Positions 46,426-57,539 of a DNA stretch of 64,000 nucleotides are shown here, piece after piece. The stretch lies in NCBI GenBank assembly GCA_026874595.1, contig CM049316.1, positions 17,819,839 through 17,883,838 on the forward strand, given 5' to 3'. The notes beneath the pieces were generated by a model. That model saw only the letters and a list, made by a program, of their open reading frames with translations, was not told the origin of the DNA and did not search any database. Both the position numbers and the translations under genes were made by a program. This DNA is from Sipunculus nudus (lineage: Eukaryota; Annelida; Sipuncula; Golfingiida; Sipunculidae). Every line of letters starts with the position of its first letter. The stretch's first letter is position 1.

Positions 46426-47370
46426 ACAGACTGACATCCAATCACATTCACACACACACTCATGCTGACATTTAGACGTTAAACAGTTAAAAAGACGTCC
46501 GGTAACATGTGTTGACTGTGTATATCCAGTGAGGAGAGGTCAGCGTAACACGCAGAAAAAGAGGCCTTCGATAAGTCATACAGGTGAAGGTTTGGTTTAT
46601 GGCTTTATAACACTGGTGATGTCAGACTTGTAATCTGATCCGACTTAACACTTGGTCTTAACTCCTGTTCTTTCCGGCCTGTATATATCCTTGCAATTTT
46701 CGAAAACTTTAAGTGCAGCTTCAACCAAAGCAGCCATTATAAACCCTTTTCAGTAATTATGCATTAGTGGGACATTTGCGGTACAATTTGTGCTATTAAA
46801 ATACTTCTAAAGATTATACAAAATTCATACACTCAGTGCTAATGATATTATACCGCGTCCACACGAGCATTATATCGCTGATAAAAAGGAATTCATGAGC
46901 AGTCCAAAGCGATATAGATTGGGTCAGTTTGAAATAAGGCTTCATTTTTGTGTGAATAATCAGATGAAAGCTACCATCTGTGGACGTTTTGTATGAATAA
47001 AGTATTTCGACTTTGTTCCTACAACAATATGTATATTCTAATTAGCGTTAAAACCATAGCAACTTAAAAATACATAACATATCATTCATTTTATAACCTG
47101 TATATTTTATAAATAAGAAAGAGATATTTTGTTTTAAAAAATTTACTGCATTTTAGTTATTATCGCAGAAGATGTTAGGAACGCATCCTAATGACCAATC
47201 AGTTCAAACTGAAAGTTTCTGGCGATGGAAGTAATTCTACAAGTATGAACAGTTTTACTAATATGAACTGGTTTTCCAGAGTGTGATACAAACGTGTGTG
47301 ACCAGTTTCAGTCCATTTAAAAGTGTTTTAATCAGTACTTTATATTCATTTTTAATTTCACTAAAATAAG
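46426..47370. other. no gene recognised
   Basis: Segment 46850-46995 has facing CGTCCACA motifs at its ends and may be a small eroded TIR element; otherwise nothing. Confidence 0.35.
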
Positions 47371-47756
47371 AATAAAAGGATAAATATGACCTTTGCAACC
47401 AGAGCTACGTGGACTTTTAGAGTTTACAACCTCTGCGCTTTAACGTTATACCATATAAACGGCATATATCAGTTATATGTTCCTTTGTTTCCCTAAGTAC
47501 AACACCTTTTCTTTAAATTTTTTGCCTTATTGTTTCTTACGACAGAATAAAACGATAAATATGACCTTTGCACTTAGAGATGGAGATTGCCAGAAATTTA
47601 TATTTGTCATTACGATAATTCCTGAAGAATAAACACAACAACATTTTTTTCAGTTTACAACCTCTTCGCTTTCACTTTATACATTGTAAACGGCATATAT
47701 CAGTTATATCTTCTTTGGTTTCCCTAAGTACAAAACCTTCTATTTAATTTTTGTCC
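47371..47756 (+). repeat. two-copy direct duplication
   Basis: Copy 1 (47371-47517) and copy 2 (47543-47756) share GATAAATATGACCTTTGCA, GTTTACAACCTCT.CGCTTT, AAACGGCATATATCAGTTAT and TTTCCCTAAGTACAA in order. Copy 2 has about 60 extra bases in the middle. Confidence 0.75.
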
Positions 47757-48352
47757 TTTTTTTTTTGGTTTCTGACGCAATTTTTCTGTTTGCGATATAT
47801 CTCAAACATGGCTGCATTTTTACCTATACCTTATTCCAAGTGCTGAACAGATTCTTCTATTCTGATTGCATACATCTAGTTTGTAGGTTATACCTGTTAC
47901 CTACGAGAGACAATTACTCCTTAACCTTTAACCTCGCGATAGAGGTTTTATTTTAGTCTTCCCAGTCTACTAAAGAACTCAGCGTGAATCTTGTTATACC
48001 TCAGCTTGTGGGGTAAATCCTTTCCTTTTATCTTCTTTGGGCCCTGATAAGTGGTACTTTTGGCATATGTATTTACTGAAAGGATGCTTTGTCAGTAGTA
48101 AGTGAAACATGTTAACCGTTTTATTTTGCTTTCTGAAACTGATAATTCGCACCTGTACTCTACCGCCATACATTGTTAAGCAAAACATCCCCCTTGTTTA
48201 ACACTTTCACGAGCACATTTTTTATTAAGAACATCAACAAATATTGAGACATAATAGGCAATAGATAAAGACCTTGTATATTAATTTATGATCATGTAAA
48301 TGAACATGTAAATTGTTGCCATAAGACTACTCCTACTACTGTTACTAGCACT
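47757..48352. other. no gene recognised
   Basis: Nothing supported. Confidence 0.4.
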
Positions 48353-48357
48353 ATACT

Positions 48358-48565
48358 CAGAACCGGATCCAAGGGGGGGTCCAGGGGGTCCGGACCCCCC
48401 CTCCCCCTTTCATCAGAAACAACGTTTTTTAAGGGCTTCAGACAAAAATTTTGCGGCCTGCACCCCCCCCCCCTTTTCCAAACCTGGTGACCTTTTTTTA
48501 GGGTTTTCATTATTCCTCCCGGGTTAGACCCCCCCCCCTTTTCCTAAATCCTGGATCCGCCCCTG
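48358..48565. mobile_element. 208-bp MITE-like element with ATACT target duplication
   Basis: The left end is CAGAACCGGATCCAAGG and the right end on the other strand is CAGGGGCGGATCCAGG. Both run into G-runs. The pentamer ATACT stands immediately outside each end (48353-48357 and 48566-48570). No coding capacity. The right half matches 62900-62995 (CCGGGTTAGACC / CTGGGTTGAACC, TTTTCCTAAA). Confidence 0.75.
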
Positions 48566-48570
48566 ATACT

Positions 48571-50473
48571 GCTTATGTTGACAATATTAATATTAAGAAG
48601 AAGTTTTCTTCTATTATAACTACTACTCCTTCTAACAACACAATCACTCTCAATGCAAATATACAACTGATGCCACTGCTTTTTCTACTATTATTACTGA
48701 TAATAATAATTATAATTGTCATAATAAAAATAATAATTACTATTCTTATTATTATCATTATTATTATTGAAATAAATTTTTATTATTTTTATTATTATTA
48801 CATTCAGAAGAAGAAGAACACTTCTGCTACTTTTCTACTCCGAGTACCACTACTTCTACCATCACAACCTTTACTGAAACATTGCATCTTCTTCTGCTAT
48901 TTACTGCTATTTACTTCTATTTTTATCGCTACAACTGACATTAATAATCATAATAACATAAAATGAAGCAGAAGAAAAAGAAGAAGACACGGAAAAAAAA
49001 ATATTCTATCGCTTTCCCAAGCGTAAAAGGAGATTTCTTCAGTTCACATTTCCTTTGGCCAGCTTCCCTCAATGTAGCATAAAATGAACAAGACAACGTC
49101 TATTACCCCATCCTCAGGCAAACCCGCAAAGTGAGGTAAGTGAATAACAGTCATTAGTTGACATGGTTCGTAGGAACATCGCCTGTTTAACCATTCTACC
49201 CGGGTGGTGGCACGAAGAGAGCGCGGTATAAATTGATTTCTTAATTTACCTCCATCAGGAAAACCCTTTCTTAAAACAGGATTTATTTTCCTTTCCGAGA
49301 ATTGACTGTGCTTTTACGACCGCCAGTTGCCCGCTATGTACTGTTGATTTAATTCACAGGAATGGGACGCACAAATTGCTGTCCTCAAAGTACATCCTCC
49401 ACCAAGAACTCCGTCCCTCTCTAAACCTAATATTCTGATTGGTTGCCATCATTCCATTCACTCCTCAGCATTCTGGGGACAGCTGTTAATTTGTATTATC
49501 TTGGCATATGAACTATTAGTCTCAGAGTTTCAACTTGACAGGGTTTAGCCTCCTATCCGTCCATAATATTATGGACAGGTCTTTAAAACACTTTCGCGTA
49601 AAAAAATAGAGAATACAATGTTTATAGGTCAGCTTTTTGTGTTTTTTCCAAAAAAAAATTCTTGAAGAATCCATAAGTACATGTGTAATATTTCCCCTGC
49701 AAACGGGATATTTTGTGGTCCCGTTTAGGAATCATATACTTCATGTAAACTTGAAAGAAGTACGTGTGAAAGGCATCAAATATTCGCATCGGCAGAATCA
49801 TGGAATGTTCTGAATTATACAAATCCTATTATCCTACTTTGTAAAGATACTATAGAAATATTCTGTCACGTGCTAAATATATTAAATAAAAAATAAATCC
49901 GGTCTATATTTTAACAGTAGTTAAATTACTTTCCATTTTCCATATTGTTTTTTTTTTTTTGCTTGCCTAGTAGACAAACTACTTTAAAACAAAACATGTA
50001 TTGGAACAGCAAAAAATATCCTATATTTCTGTTTCTGAAAGAATTTGCCTTTAAAGGTCCTAGCAATAGTGCCAACTTGTAAACATGTGCGTCATCGAAT
50101 TTTCTTGGCAAACGAACCGAACGATTTTCGTTCTTTTTACCTTGTCATTCACCCTTCACATGGCGTTGTTATGGATCAGTGACCGGTCATACCATTTCCT
50201 GTTTATATTTAAAACCGAGGTGACATGATTGTCGCTGGGATTGTATGATTAGTTTTTAGGTCAGAAGCCTTTAGATGCCCTTCATCTAAACACCGACCGC
50301 TTCATTGAAGAAACTCATAAGGCATCTTGGCGCCTTCTTCCGCGTGACTTCCGCTGAAACGTCAAACGGAGGAGTATGGGAATGTCTATACGGGATGCTT
50401 TCGAGCCCGAATAAAAGTCTACATGAAATAGTAATGTATGGATATATAACGAAAAGCCGCAAGGAAAAAAATA
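48571..50473. other. no gene recognised
   Basis: ATT-rich low-complexity sequence at about 48690-48800; the perfect 18-bp palindrome GTCCATAATATTATGGAC at 49559-49576; a minus-strand frame at 49622-49822 with plausible composition but no ATG or clear splice site. Confidence 0.4.
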
Positions 50474-50735
50474 TCTGCATCTCACCAGTGTTACACAAAA
50501 ATAGTTGTATATAACCATAAAGAATCAAAGATCTGCATGTCACCGGTCCGTTACAGAAAGATTGGTATATTATCGTAAAAAAATAAATTTTCTTCATGTC
50601 AGCGATCAAATATAAAGCGTTGTATATCACCATAAAGAATAAAAATATATTCATATCACCAGTCCGAAATAAAAAAAAAAAGATCTGTATATTAACGTTA
50701 AGAATATGATACATTCATGTCACCGTTGTTATACA
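50474..50735. repeat. tandem array of a ~58-bp AT-rich unit, about 4.5 copies
   Basis: Units begin at about 50474, 50533, 50594, 50650 and 50711 with T.CATGTCACCRGT, followed by TTGTATATYACCATAAAGAAT. Because the period is close to 57 bp, the minus strand stays open over 142 codons (19-residue repeat with TGDM/FMVIYN); this is taken as an artefact. Confidence 0.7.
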
Positions 50736-50963
50736 GAAAATCGCCTCAGAAAAAATATGTATTTTACTTAAATCCGTTTAAAAAAAGTATTCCCATGATA
50801 GAGCTGCTTGGGACTCAGCGGTGGTACCGACTCTGACAATCAGATCCGCTGTTTACAATGCCCTCGTGCATGCTTTTGTACCGGCTATGTCACTGTACCT
50901 TTGGGAGATGTCAAAGTTTTTAACTGCGGTGTTTGAATTCCTTTGTGTTCATTCTTTGAGTTA

Positions 50964-51138
50964 TTAGGGTGACATGTAACCTTGCTTCATACAAAAAGGA
51001 GAGCACTGTATAGCATAAAACATTTTTTCATTATAAGGCAATATAAATGTAGCATTCAGGTGAATTTTATTCTTGCTGACAACTCGAAACATTTCAGTAC
51101 AAGGACCAATGCTACCGAAGGAAGGTTTAGCTTTGGTG
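50964..51138 (-). CDS. candidate terminal exon, unknown protein
   Basis: On the minus strand the strong acceptor TTCTCTGTTTTCTACAG| precedes base 51138. The frame then runs 57 codons (TKAKPSFGSIGPCTEMF, VVSKNKIHLNATFILPYNE) to TAA at 50964. It holds one N-X-T site. Protein not recognised; no poly(A) hexamer seen nearby. Confidence 0.23.
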
Positions 51139-51774
51139 CTGTAGAAAACAGAGAATAAATTATCCAAGGCTCCACAGAGTACTTATAATTCAGTTCATAT
51201 ATTATATATGAGTTATTTATTGTTTTATTCATATTTATTCCAGCGTGACTCCAATTTAAACGAGCAGTATATTTTCATAAAGTGACTGCCACCAATAAGA
51301 AAATACAGTTTCGCGGCAGTTGTGACAATTAATCATTTTCTTAATTAAACTGAGGTTTGATATTACATTCCTTTCGTTATATATACGATCCAAGCTGAAC
51401 TAAAGTTATATTTCTTCATGTATTATAATTAAATAAATCCAGCGCCCAGATTCTGTTTGTACTGTGTTTCATGTGTAGTTTGACACTATCGATTATATAA
51501 AGTTACTCCATTTTGAAATCAAGGATATGCTGGAGTTATTGGCTAAGAAGGTTATCCTTAGCAGAATTAATTAAACCGCAAACTCAGAGTTGCAACGAAT
51601 GCATCATACTAGGATACCAACTAAAACGATAAAATGATCTATAACGAAGAGGCAGTCATAAATTATTTACGAATGCCTAGCCCTGCACTTGGCTACAATA
51701 CAAAGAAGATTTGATACCGGTAGACCCATACTGTTTAGACCGGCTGAAGCCTTGTAATCCCACCGTATAACTGA

Positions 51775-51831
<57 letters not shown>

Positions 51832-52195
51832 TTGAATGTGTATGTAAACGTGCAATTGAGTACTAGTGAACGCAAGTAAATGGAAATAAAACAATTATTT
51901 TTTCAGTTCTATGATCGCGGGTACCTATGCTTATAAGTTCATTGAGAATATCCGCAACTCGGAGAACCCTAGATTACTGCATATTCACTTATGGATAACT
52001 ATGTATAAGTAATGAAAGAAACATGATTACAAGATTCACAGACAATGGTGAGGTCCTTGAAACTTTTGAAAATAACCACCAATGTGTGATTCAATGAGGA
52101 TTGACCTGTTTAATATATCTCCGACCATGGATACACTCCGTGTGTTGTTAGCTTCAACAGAGGGGGTTATGTTAATCTGACGCAGACTTGGCATG
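51139..52195. other. no gene recognised
   Basis: Contains the (TA)n-(TG)n microsatellite at 51775-51829. Nothing else supported. Confidence 0.4.
51775..51829. repeat. (TA)n-(TG)n microsatellite
   Basis: About 14 bp TA followed by about 40 bp TG. Confidence 0.95.
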
Positions 52196-52612
52196 CTAAC
52201 CAGACGATGCAAAGCGGATAATAGCCGAGGGATTCCCTTTCATATGACCTGTAGGAAGCCAGTTGTGCTGACAGAATATGCCCGCGGAGGAGCTAACGGC
52301 AATATAGATACCAGCGTGTTTGCGGTTTTCAGCGGGCATGTTTGTTATGGCCAGAACAAATCGGGAGATTAGATCTGTCGTAAGGGCAGTAGCCGTCAGG
52401 CGCAGCTTAAATCTCTCGACGGCTTCTTCCCAAACATGCCTCAATTGGTTGCTTAATAAAGCAGACAGCTCCCCAGAGGATATGTGCGGATTCTTTTCTT
52501 TCTGCCGCCATACTTCAATTTCTCCAATGCTATAAATATCCTCTTGTCCCCAAGTCTGCCATGGAGCCATTTTCTTTCGCTCTATGGGCGGGCGAATTGT
52601 TAAACAGTCCAT
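52196..52612 (-). CDS. candidate ORF of 138 aa, unknown
   Basis: A minus-strand frame starts with ATG at 52612 and ends with TAG at 52198-52196. A second ATG at 52570 has a better start context (AAAATGG) and would give 124 residues. The composition is protein-like: many charged residues early (GEIEVWRQKEKNPHISSGE), an amphipathic WEEAVERFKLRL, then LISRFVLAITNM and a Cys/His/Gly end. GC approaches one half, against about one third around it. Just upstream, two other minus frames (52530-52712, 52690-52878) are also open and protein-like, as in a coding sequence broken by frameshifts. I recognise no family. A conserved non-coding element would also show the raised GC. Confidence 0.35.
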   Translation of the reverse strand: MDCLTIRPPIERKKMAPWQTWGQEDIYSIGEIEVWRQKEKNPHISSGELSALLSNQLRHVWEEAVERFKLRLTATALTTDLISRFVLAITNMPAENRKHAGIYIAVSSSAGIFCQHNWLPTGHMKGNPSAIIRFASSG

Positions 52613-52878
52613 TTACAGCTAATAGCAGTTCCTGGTTTCTACTTTGCGAAAAATTGTGACTGAGGAACTCTCTTAGTGAATCAAGCGGCTCAGAGATGGA
52701 TGGAGAAAGCAATATTGTCGAAGCATTCTGCCTCGCAAGTGGCTAATAGTTGCAGGGCGGGCCAACTGGGAGGGAAACCGTCCCGCGGCACACAAACGTC
52801 AGGAAAAAATTCCAACATTTTTCTGCCAAACATATTGGCAAAACCTAGCAGGTCAAAACTAGATTGTGCACATATCAA
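52613..52878 (-). pseudogene. possible frameshifted upstream part of the 52196-52612 frame
   Basis: Two overlapping minus-strand frames read GFANMFGRKMLEFFPDVC (from about 52850, stopped at 52690) and SEPLDSLREFLSHNFSQS (from 52712). They follow each other with a frame change near 52700. Together with the 138-codon frame they could be remnants of one gene, or exons with unseen introns. GC is raised across all three. Confidence 0.2.
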
Positions 52879-53994
52879 ATTACCGTAAACCCGCCTTGTC
52901 TAGTAGTTTACGGAACCAATTACCTCGAAAGTTTATTTTTCTTGACTTGAATGACCAAAGGATATTTTTTCATAAATTAATTTTGGTTGCGCTGCCATCG
53001 GTAAAGATTAGTGGGGCTAGGAGTAATGGCTTGGTGGCAAGGGTAAGGAGTTTATCATTAAACTTTGGGGTTATTTGTTCCAAACTTCAATATTGATTTA
53101 CCATTCACGTGCCCTAACAAACCTTGTTTCAATTTGTGACAATGGTGTACGATGTACTCTGTCTTCTGGAATTGTGATTAAGATATCTATCTGATAAAAA
53201 AATGAAAAGCTCAGCTGAGCATTCCTTGGACGGGCTTCCAAATGTTGGGGTACGTTGTTGATTAAGTTCCCAGTTACCCTGTCGGATCCTGCCGGGGCTT
53301 GTAACCAGGAACTTTATCTCTAGGACGATTTCACCGCTAACGTTTGGGCTTCCCCCCTCCCCACCCCGTAAACACTATTTGAGCACATTCAGTTTATCAT
53401 GTGTTCCAGATCCCTTCATTGGTGTTCTCACAGGTACATGATAATCGTAACTGTTCCAAGAGACAAGGAACTATATTTTTCCTTCGTTCATCCCTTGCTT
53501 TATATGTTAGCAACAGTACTTAAAAATGACAAAACGGCTTTGATTAATTTTGGAGATTTATGGCATCACTCAAGCAACAATCGTTTTAATATATGCCGAT
53601 CATCATAGTTGATTTTTGAATACTGTAATAGCCTTTGTGAGATCGGGCAAATCCTTTGCCTATGCAAAGGGTCGAGCTATTCTGTGGTATATTGGACCGT
53701 CTTTGTTCTTCAACTCAGCTGTGAAACGTGTTAGTGACACTCGGAGGAACACAGGAAGGTTAGATAATAATAATAATAATAATAATAATAACATTACACA
53801 TAAACCATAGTAGTAACAATACATGTGGTACAACCAAAGACTCTCATATGTATGTGTGACTTCTTAAATACGGACTTGGCCGACCTTAAATAACAGTAGT
53901 GTTTGAAGAACAGGGGGCAAAGGGGCAACATCTTCATCCCGTCTATCAAAGGCCCACCACTGACTGGACCATACAATAACCAATTAAACCTCAC
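52879..53994. other. no gene recognised
   Basis: Contains an (AAT)n run at 53765-53791. No supported gene. Confidence 0.4.
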
Positions 53995-54247
53995 TCAGGG
54001 CACTGCGTTTCCACGAAACCAGGCGGTGGATAGCTTTAACAGGTGAGGGTCGGTCCAGAAGGAATTAGGAAAACGTGTGATGTTTTCAGCATCGGACATC
54101 CAGGCCCCGTCAGAAGAAAGATAAGGACGCAAAAACAGCAGATCAAACAGCATCGTTTGGGGGTGAATTTCTTGCGAGGGGCGTCGACTCGTTACATCCG
54201 GCATTTCAGTTTGAAAACACTTTCTTTCCAATTTTGCTCTGTTACAC
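53995..54247 (-). CDS. candidate terminal exon, unknown protein
   Basis: On the minus strand an acceptor (AATAATTCTCAG|) precedes base 54247. The frame runs about 83 codons (CNRAKLERKCFQTEMPDV, FDLLFLRPYLSSDGAWMSD, NSFWTDPHLLKLSTAWF) to TGA at 53995. GC is clearly above the background and amino-acid use is balanced. The opposite strand has a competing 90-codon frame. Family not recognised. Confidence 0.28.
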
Positions 54248-55211
54248 CTGAGAATTATTATCTAAGTTGGTATCAAAGTTTTTTAATTCAAGATAAGGTT
54301 TTTAAGCTATGTTGAACCTCATTAAAAGCCACATATACTGCAAAGTGACGCAATTATCCAGTGTTTATAATTGGACCTTTTTCTTAAAAGTTTCTTTCGA
54401 TCATTCCCATAATATGCAGAGGCATATTAACACACAGATGTAAATCGATCGAACAGTACAGACATGGGTAAAAGAATATGATCTCAACTTAATGTGTTAG
54501 AGTCCATTGTTAATTCATTCATAACTGCGGAGAAAACATGGATGGAACATTGCCTCCGTATAACAGTGAAGAATATATAGTCTGCATGTAATCGTTATGA
54601 AACATTTTCCCTGTAGTACGTGTTTGAATTCATAGTCTCTATATAACATGGCTGTAAACAGTATCCCCATAAATGTTAGTCTCCGTGTAATTTCATTTTT
54701 TTAATGATGGGTAACAGCAAGGGAGTTATATTTGAAATCTGTTCAAAGGAGCATACCCTTTATACCGAAAAATCAAACGTAAAAAGACACCATGGTGTCT
54801 GTCCGCTGATAACAAATGTTACCAACTCTTGAGGACACATCCTGCTTTAAATAGTATTAGCACATCATTATTTCTTGTCTTATATAATCAGTTTATCCTG
54901 GCGTTTCCTTCCCGTTCCTAAGTTACAGAAGATTTTAATGAAATAAAATGTGTTTTTTTACGATTTATCTTAAGTAATGCTCTTTATTGTTGCTTGAAAT
55001 GTTATATAGTCAGGGGCCGCGAGCGGTCAAATGTCATTTTAATGTGTATGATTACAAATAAAACAGAAATACAGAAACGAGCTGATATAACTGAAAATAA
55101 AAGTATTGGTAAATCCCTGATATCTGTCTTCTCTCTTTACTCCACAGTTATACCCCTTCCTCGCGCTGCTCTATACGTAAATGCACGAACGCTAAGAACA
55201 TTGCGACATGG

Positions 55212-55244
<33 letters not shown>

Positions 55245-56039
55245 CTTGACAATAATCTAATTTTCTTTCACTCTATCACCATAATTTAATCCCTGTTAGT
55301 TCTTTTTATACAACATGAGAGAATATCATGCTAATTATGTCCTCACAGAAAAATATTTCCGTATTGCATATTATGCGATTTATAGTTAACCAACCAAAAT
55401 TAACTGCTGGAAGAATGTTAATATTCACAGGGGCTAACTCCTGTATTGAAGTACTAGTATTTAGGTCCCTACAGCCAACGGACTTCTATCCAGAGAACCT
55501 ATGATCTCCCTCAATTTGATGGGGAATGAAACGCATGTTTTTTTTTAACCTAGTGATTCTGGGGTAATACCGTTATCCACATATTTTATAGTTGTTTCAT
55601 ATTTCCCCAATAATCTTTCAGGATTTATGTCATAAGTGTTTAAACCGAAGAGACTGTATGAGCGGGTGTCTTCATTTGGGGATGGGGAGGGAGGGGGGAG
55701 TTGGGGGTTGGCTCTTGCGGTAAAAGGGTTAGGGATTGGGTCCATGCTTCAGTTGCTGTGGTGAATAAAAAAAAACAACCCAGAATCACTACCGAGTCAC
55801 ATTTTGTTCTATATTAACATCCTTCAAATCATAGTGTAAGCATACAGCAATAATAAAAAATAGGCTTAGCCAATATTTTTTTTGGGGGGGGGGGCGCAAG
55901 ATGAGCACTTCCAGCCCACGGACTATATCTCTTACTTCATATAGCCTCCAGCATCCACCCGATCAAGGCAGATGTTAATAATTTCAGCAACGACAAACAA
56001 AATTACATGATAAATACAATACACCGAAAACACAGAAAT
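54248..56039. other. no gene recognised
   Basis: Contains a (CT)n at 55212-55240 and a G-run cluster at 55676-55711 (GGGG..GGGG.GGG.GGGGGG..GGGGG) that could form a G-quadruplex. A poly(G) run lies near 55885. Confidence 0.4.
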
Positions 56040-57480
56040 GTACGCTGATGGGAAAATGCGTGCTTATTCATGAACTGCAAAGACAATCTCGTCTTCAGCT
56101 TTTGAGACTTCCAGCTCAGAAAGCCAGTTTAGTGCTGATTACAGTGTAATTTTCCAAACCCAGCAGTGAGGATATCTTTCTTACCGCAACATCAAAATAC
56201 GGAATTCTCCCTGGGGTGCTTAATTGGTAATGTAATGCCTGCCTTCATGTCAAAATTGTCTGTATTTATCTGCAAATCACGTACAGGATTCAGCCAATTT
56301 GTTATCTACGTCGCCGCTCTTGATCTTGATACCATCGCTAAATTACGGTTACTGGACACGTCAGTCTTAATCTCTAATCTTCTGTCTACCTTCTCCCATG
56401 GCTACCTTTCTCCTACTCTCTCTGTAATACTCTAACGTTTTGAATGTTAATTAAAGAAACAGGTAATTCAACAAGTATGGGATCTAACGAGGTGTAATAA
56501 ACAGTAGTCTTTAAACTTTTTTTGGCCTCAGATAACGATAGAAATATCACCCTTCTATCGTGTTTTGGTTTAACTTCAATATTTTTATCCTTTATCCAAC
56601 AATTTGTTAGATTAAATGAAAAGTATATAATCTTTTGATAAATATTACAATTGTTATCCTTTTTGTGAAAAAAATGAAAATCCAGGACGATTCGTTTTTG
56701 ATTTGAAGAACTAAACACATCCACCCACACCAACCAGAATATCATTCAAGTAGGATACGTATTAGACTCTGTATCCAAACGCCGGTCTCGTTAGATTTTA
56801 CAAAATGTTATATTAATTTTTTTAGGAAAATTCTACTTTTAAGCTTTTAAATTTTCGTAAGACTTGTTCATATGAATTTTTTCTTGTGAACTCTTTTTCC
56901 ATTTAATTATTTTAATAACTAAATGAAGTCATATAATACAAATTTCCTTCACGTGAGACATCCATCAGTATTTGGTATGAGTAATCTCAAGAATGTAAAG
57001 CCAGGTAAAATAATTTTACATCCTTATCATGTACATGACATGGACGAGATGTGAAACTCTCAAAATAGAACATTACACTCTATTTCTGTTTTTAGATACC
57101 CAAAAATGTTCTTAAAACCATGGATATATACTTTTTCCTTAAATTAGTATCATAAGAAACGAAGCTCGTCATCTTTCATTACCTTATAGATGATTTACAT
57201 GATCCTGTACTCAAGCGTTATTAGGTACATAAAATATCCGATTCTCTAAGCGTTTTATAGGTTTTTTTTTTAATTTCCGGACAGTTTTCTTTAATGTTTG
57301 CCCGTATGAAACCTTTCTATCCTGGATTTCTACAGCTGTAGATATGTCTTGAAAAAATGTACCTAATGTTTACCATATAAATTTGTTCCCAAGATATATA
57401 TAGTTTTAAGAGCACCCCCCCCCCCCCATATTAATAATTTATGCAATGGTGAACTTGTAAAGAAAATGCATTTGGTTTCA
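56040..57480 (+). repeat. duplicated block, copy A
   Basis: The block comprises a 5' part (56040-56450: CAGCAGTGAGGATATC, TCTTGATCTTGATACCATCG, ATTACGGTTACTGGACACG, TCCCATGGCTACCTT) and a 3' part (56760-57395: GTATCCAAACGCC, ACATCCATCAGTATTTGGTA, AAATGTTCTTAAAACCATGG). Both parts recur in the same order in copy B (57540-59230). No gene is supported inside; the 89- and 110-codon frames are not conserved between copies. Confidence 0.7.
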
Positions 57481-57539
57481 ATACACAATACTGCGCGCTC
57501 AGTATTAAAAGACCGGAGTAAACGGAACGTAACGACGAT

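Noticed and set aside
46143-46463. 106-codon minus frame
   Set aside because: It lies over two dispersed repeats whose other copies are not open.
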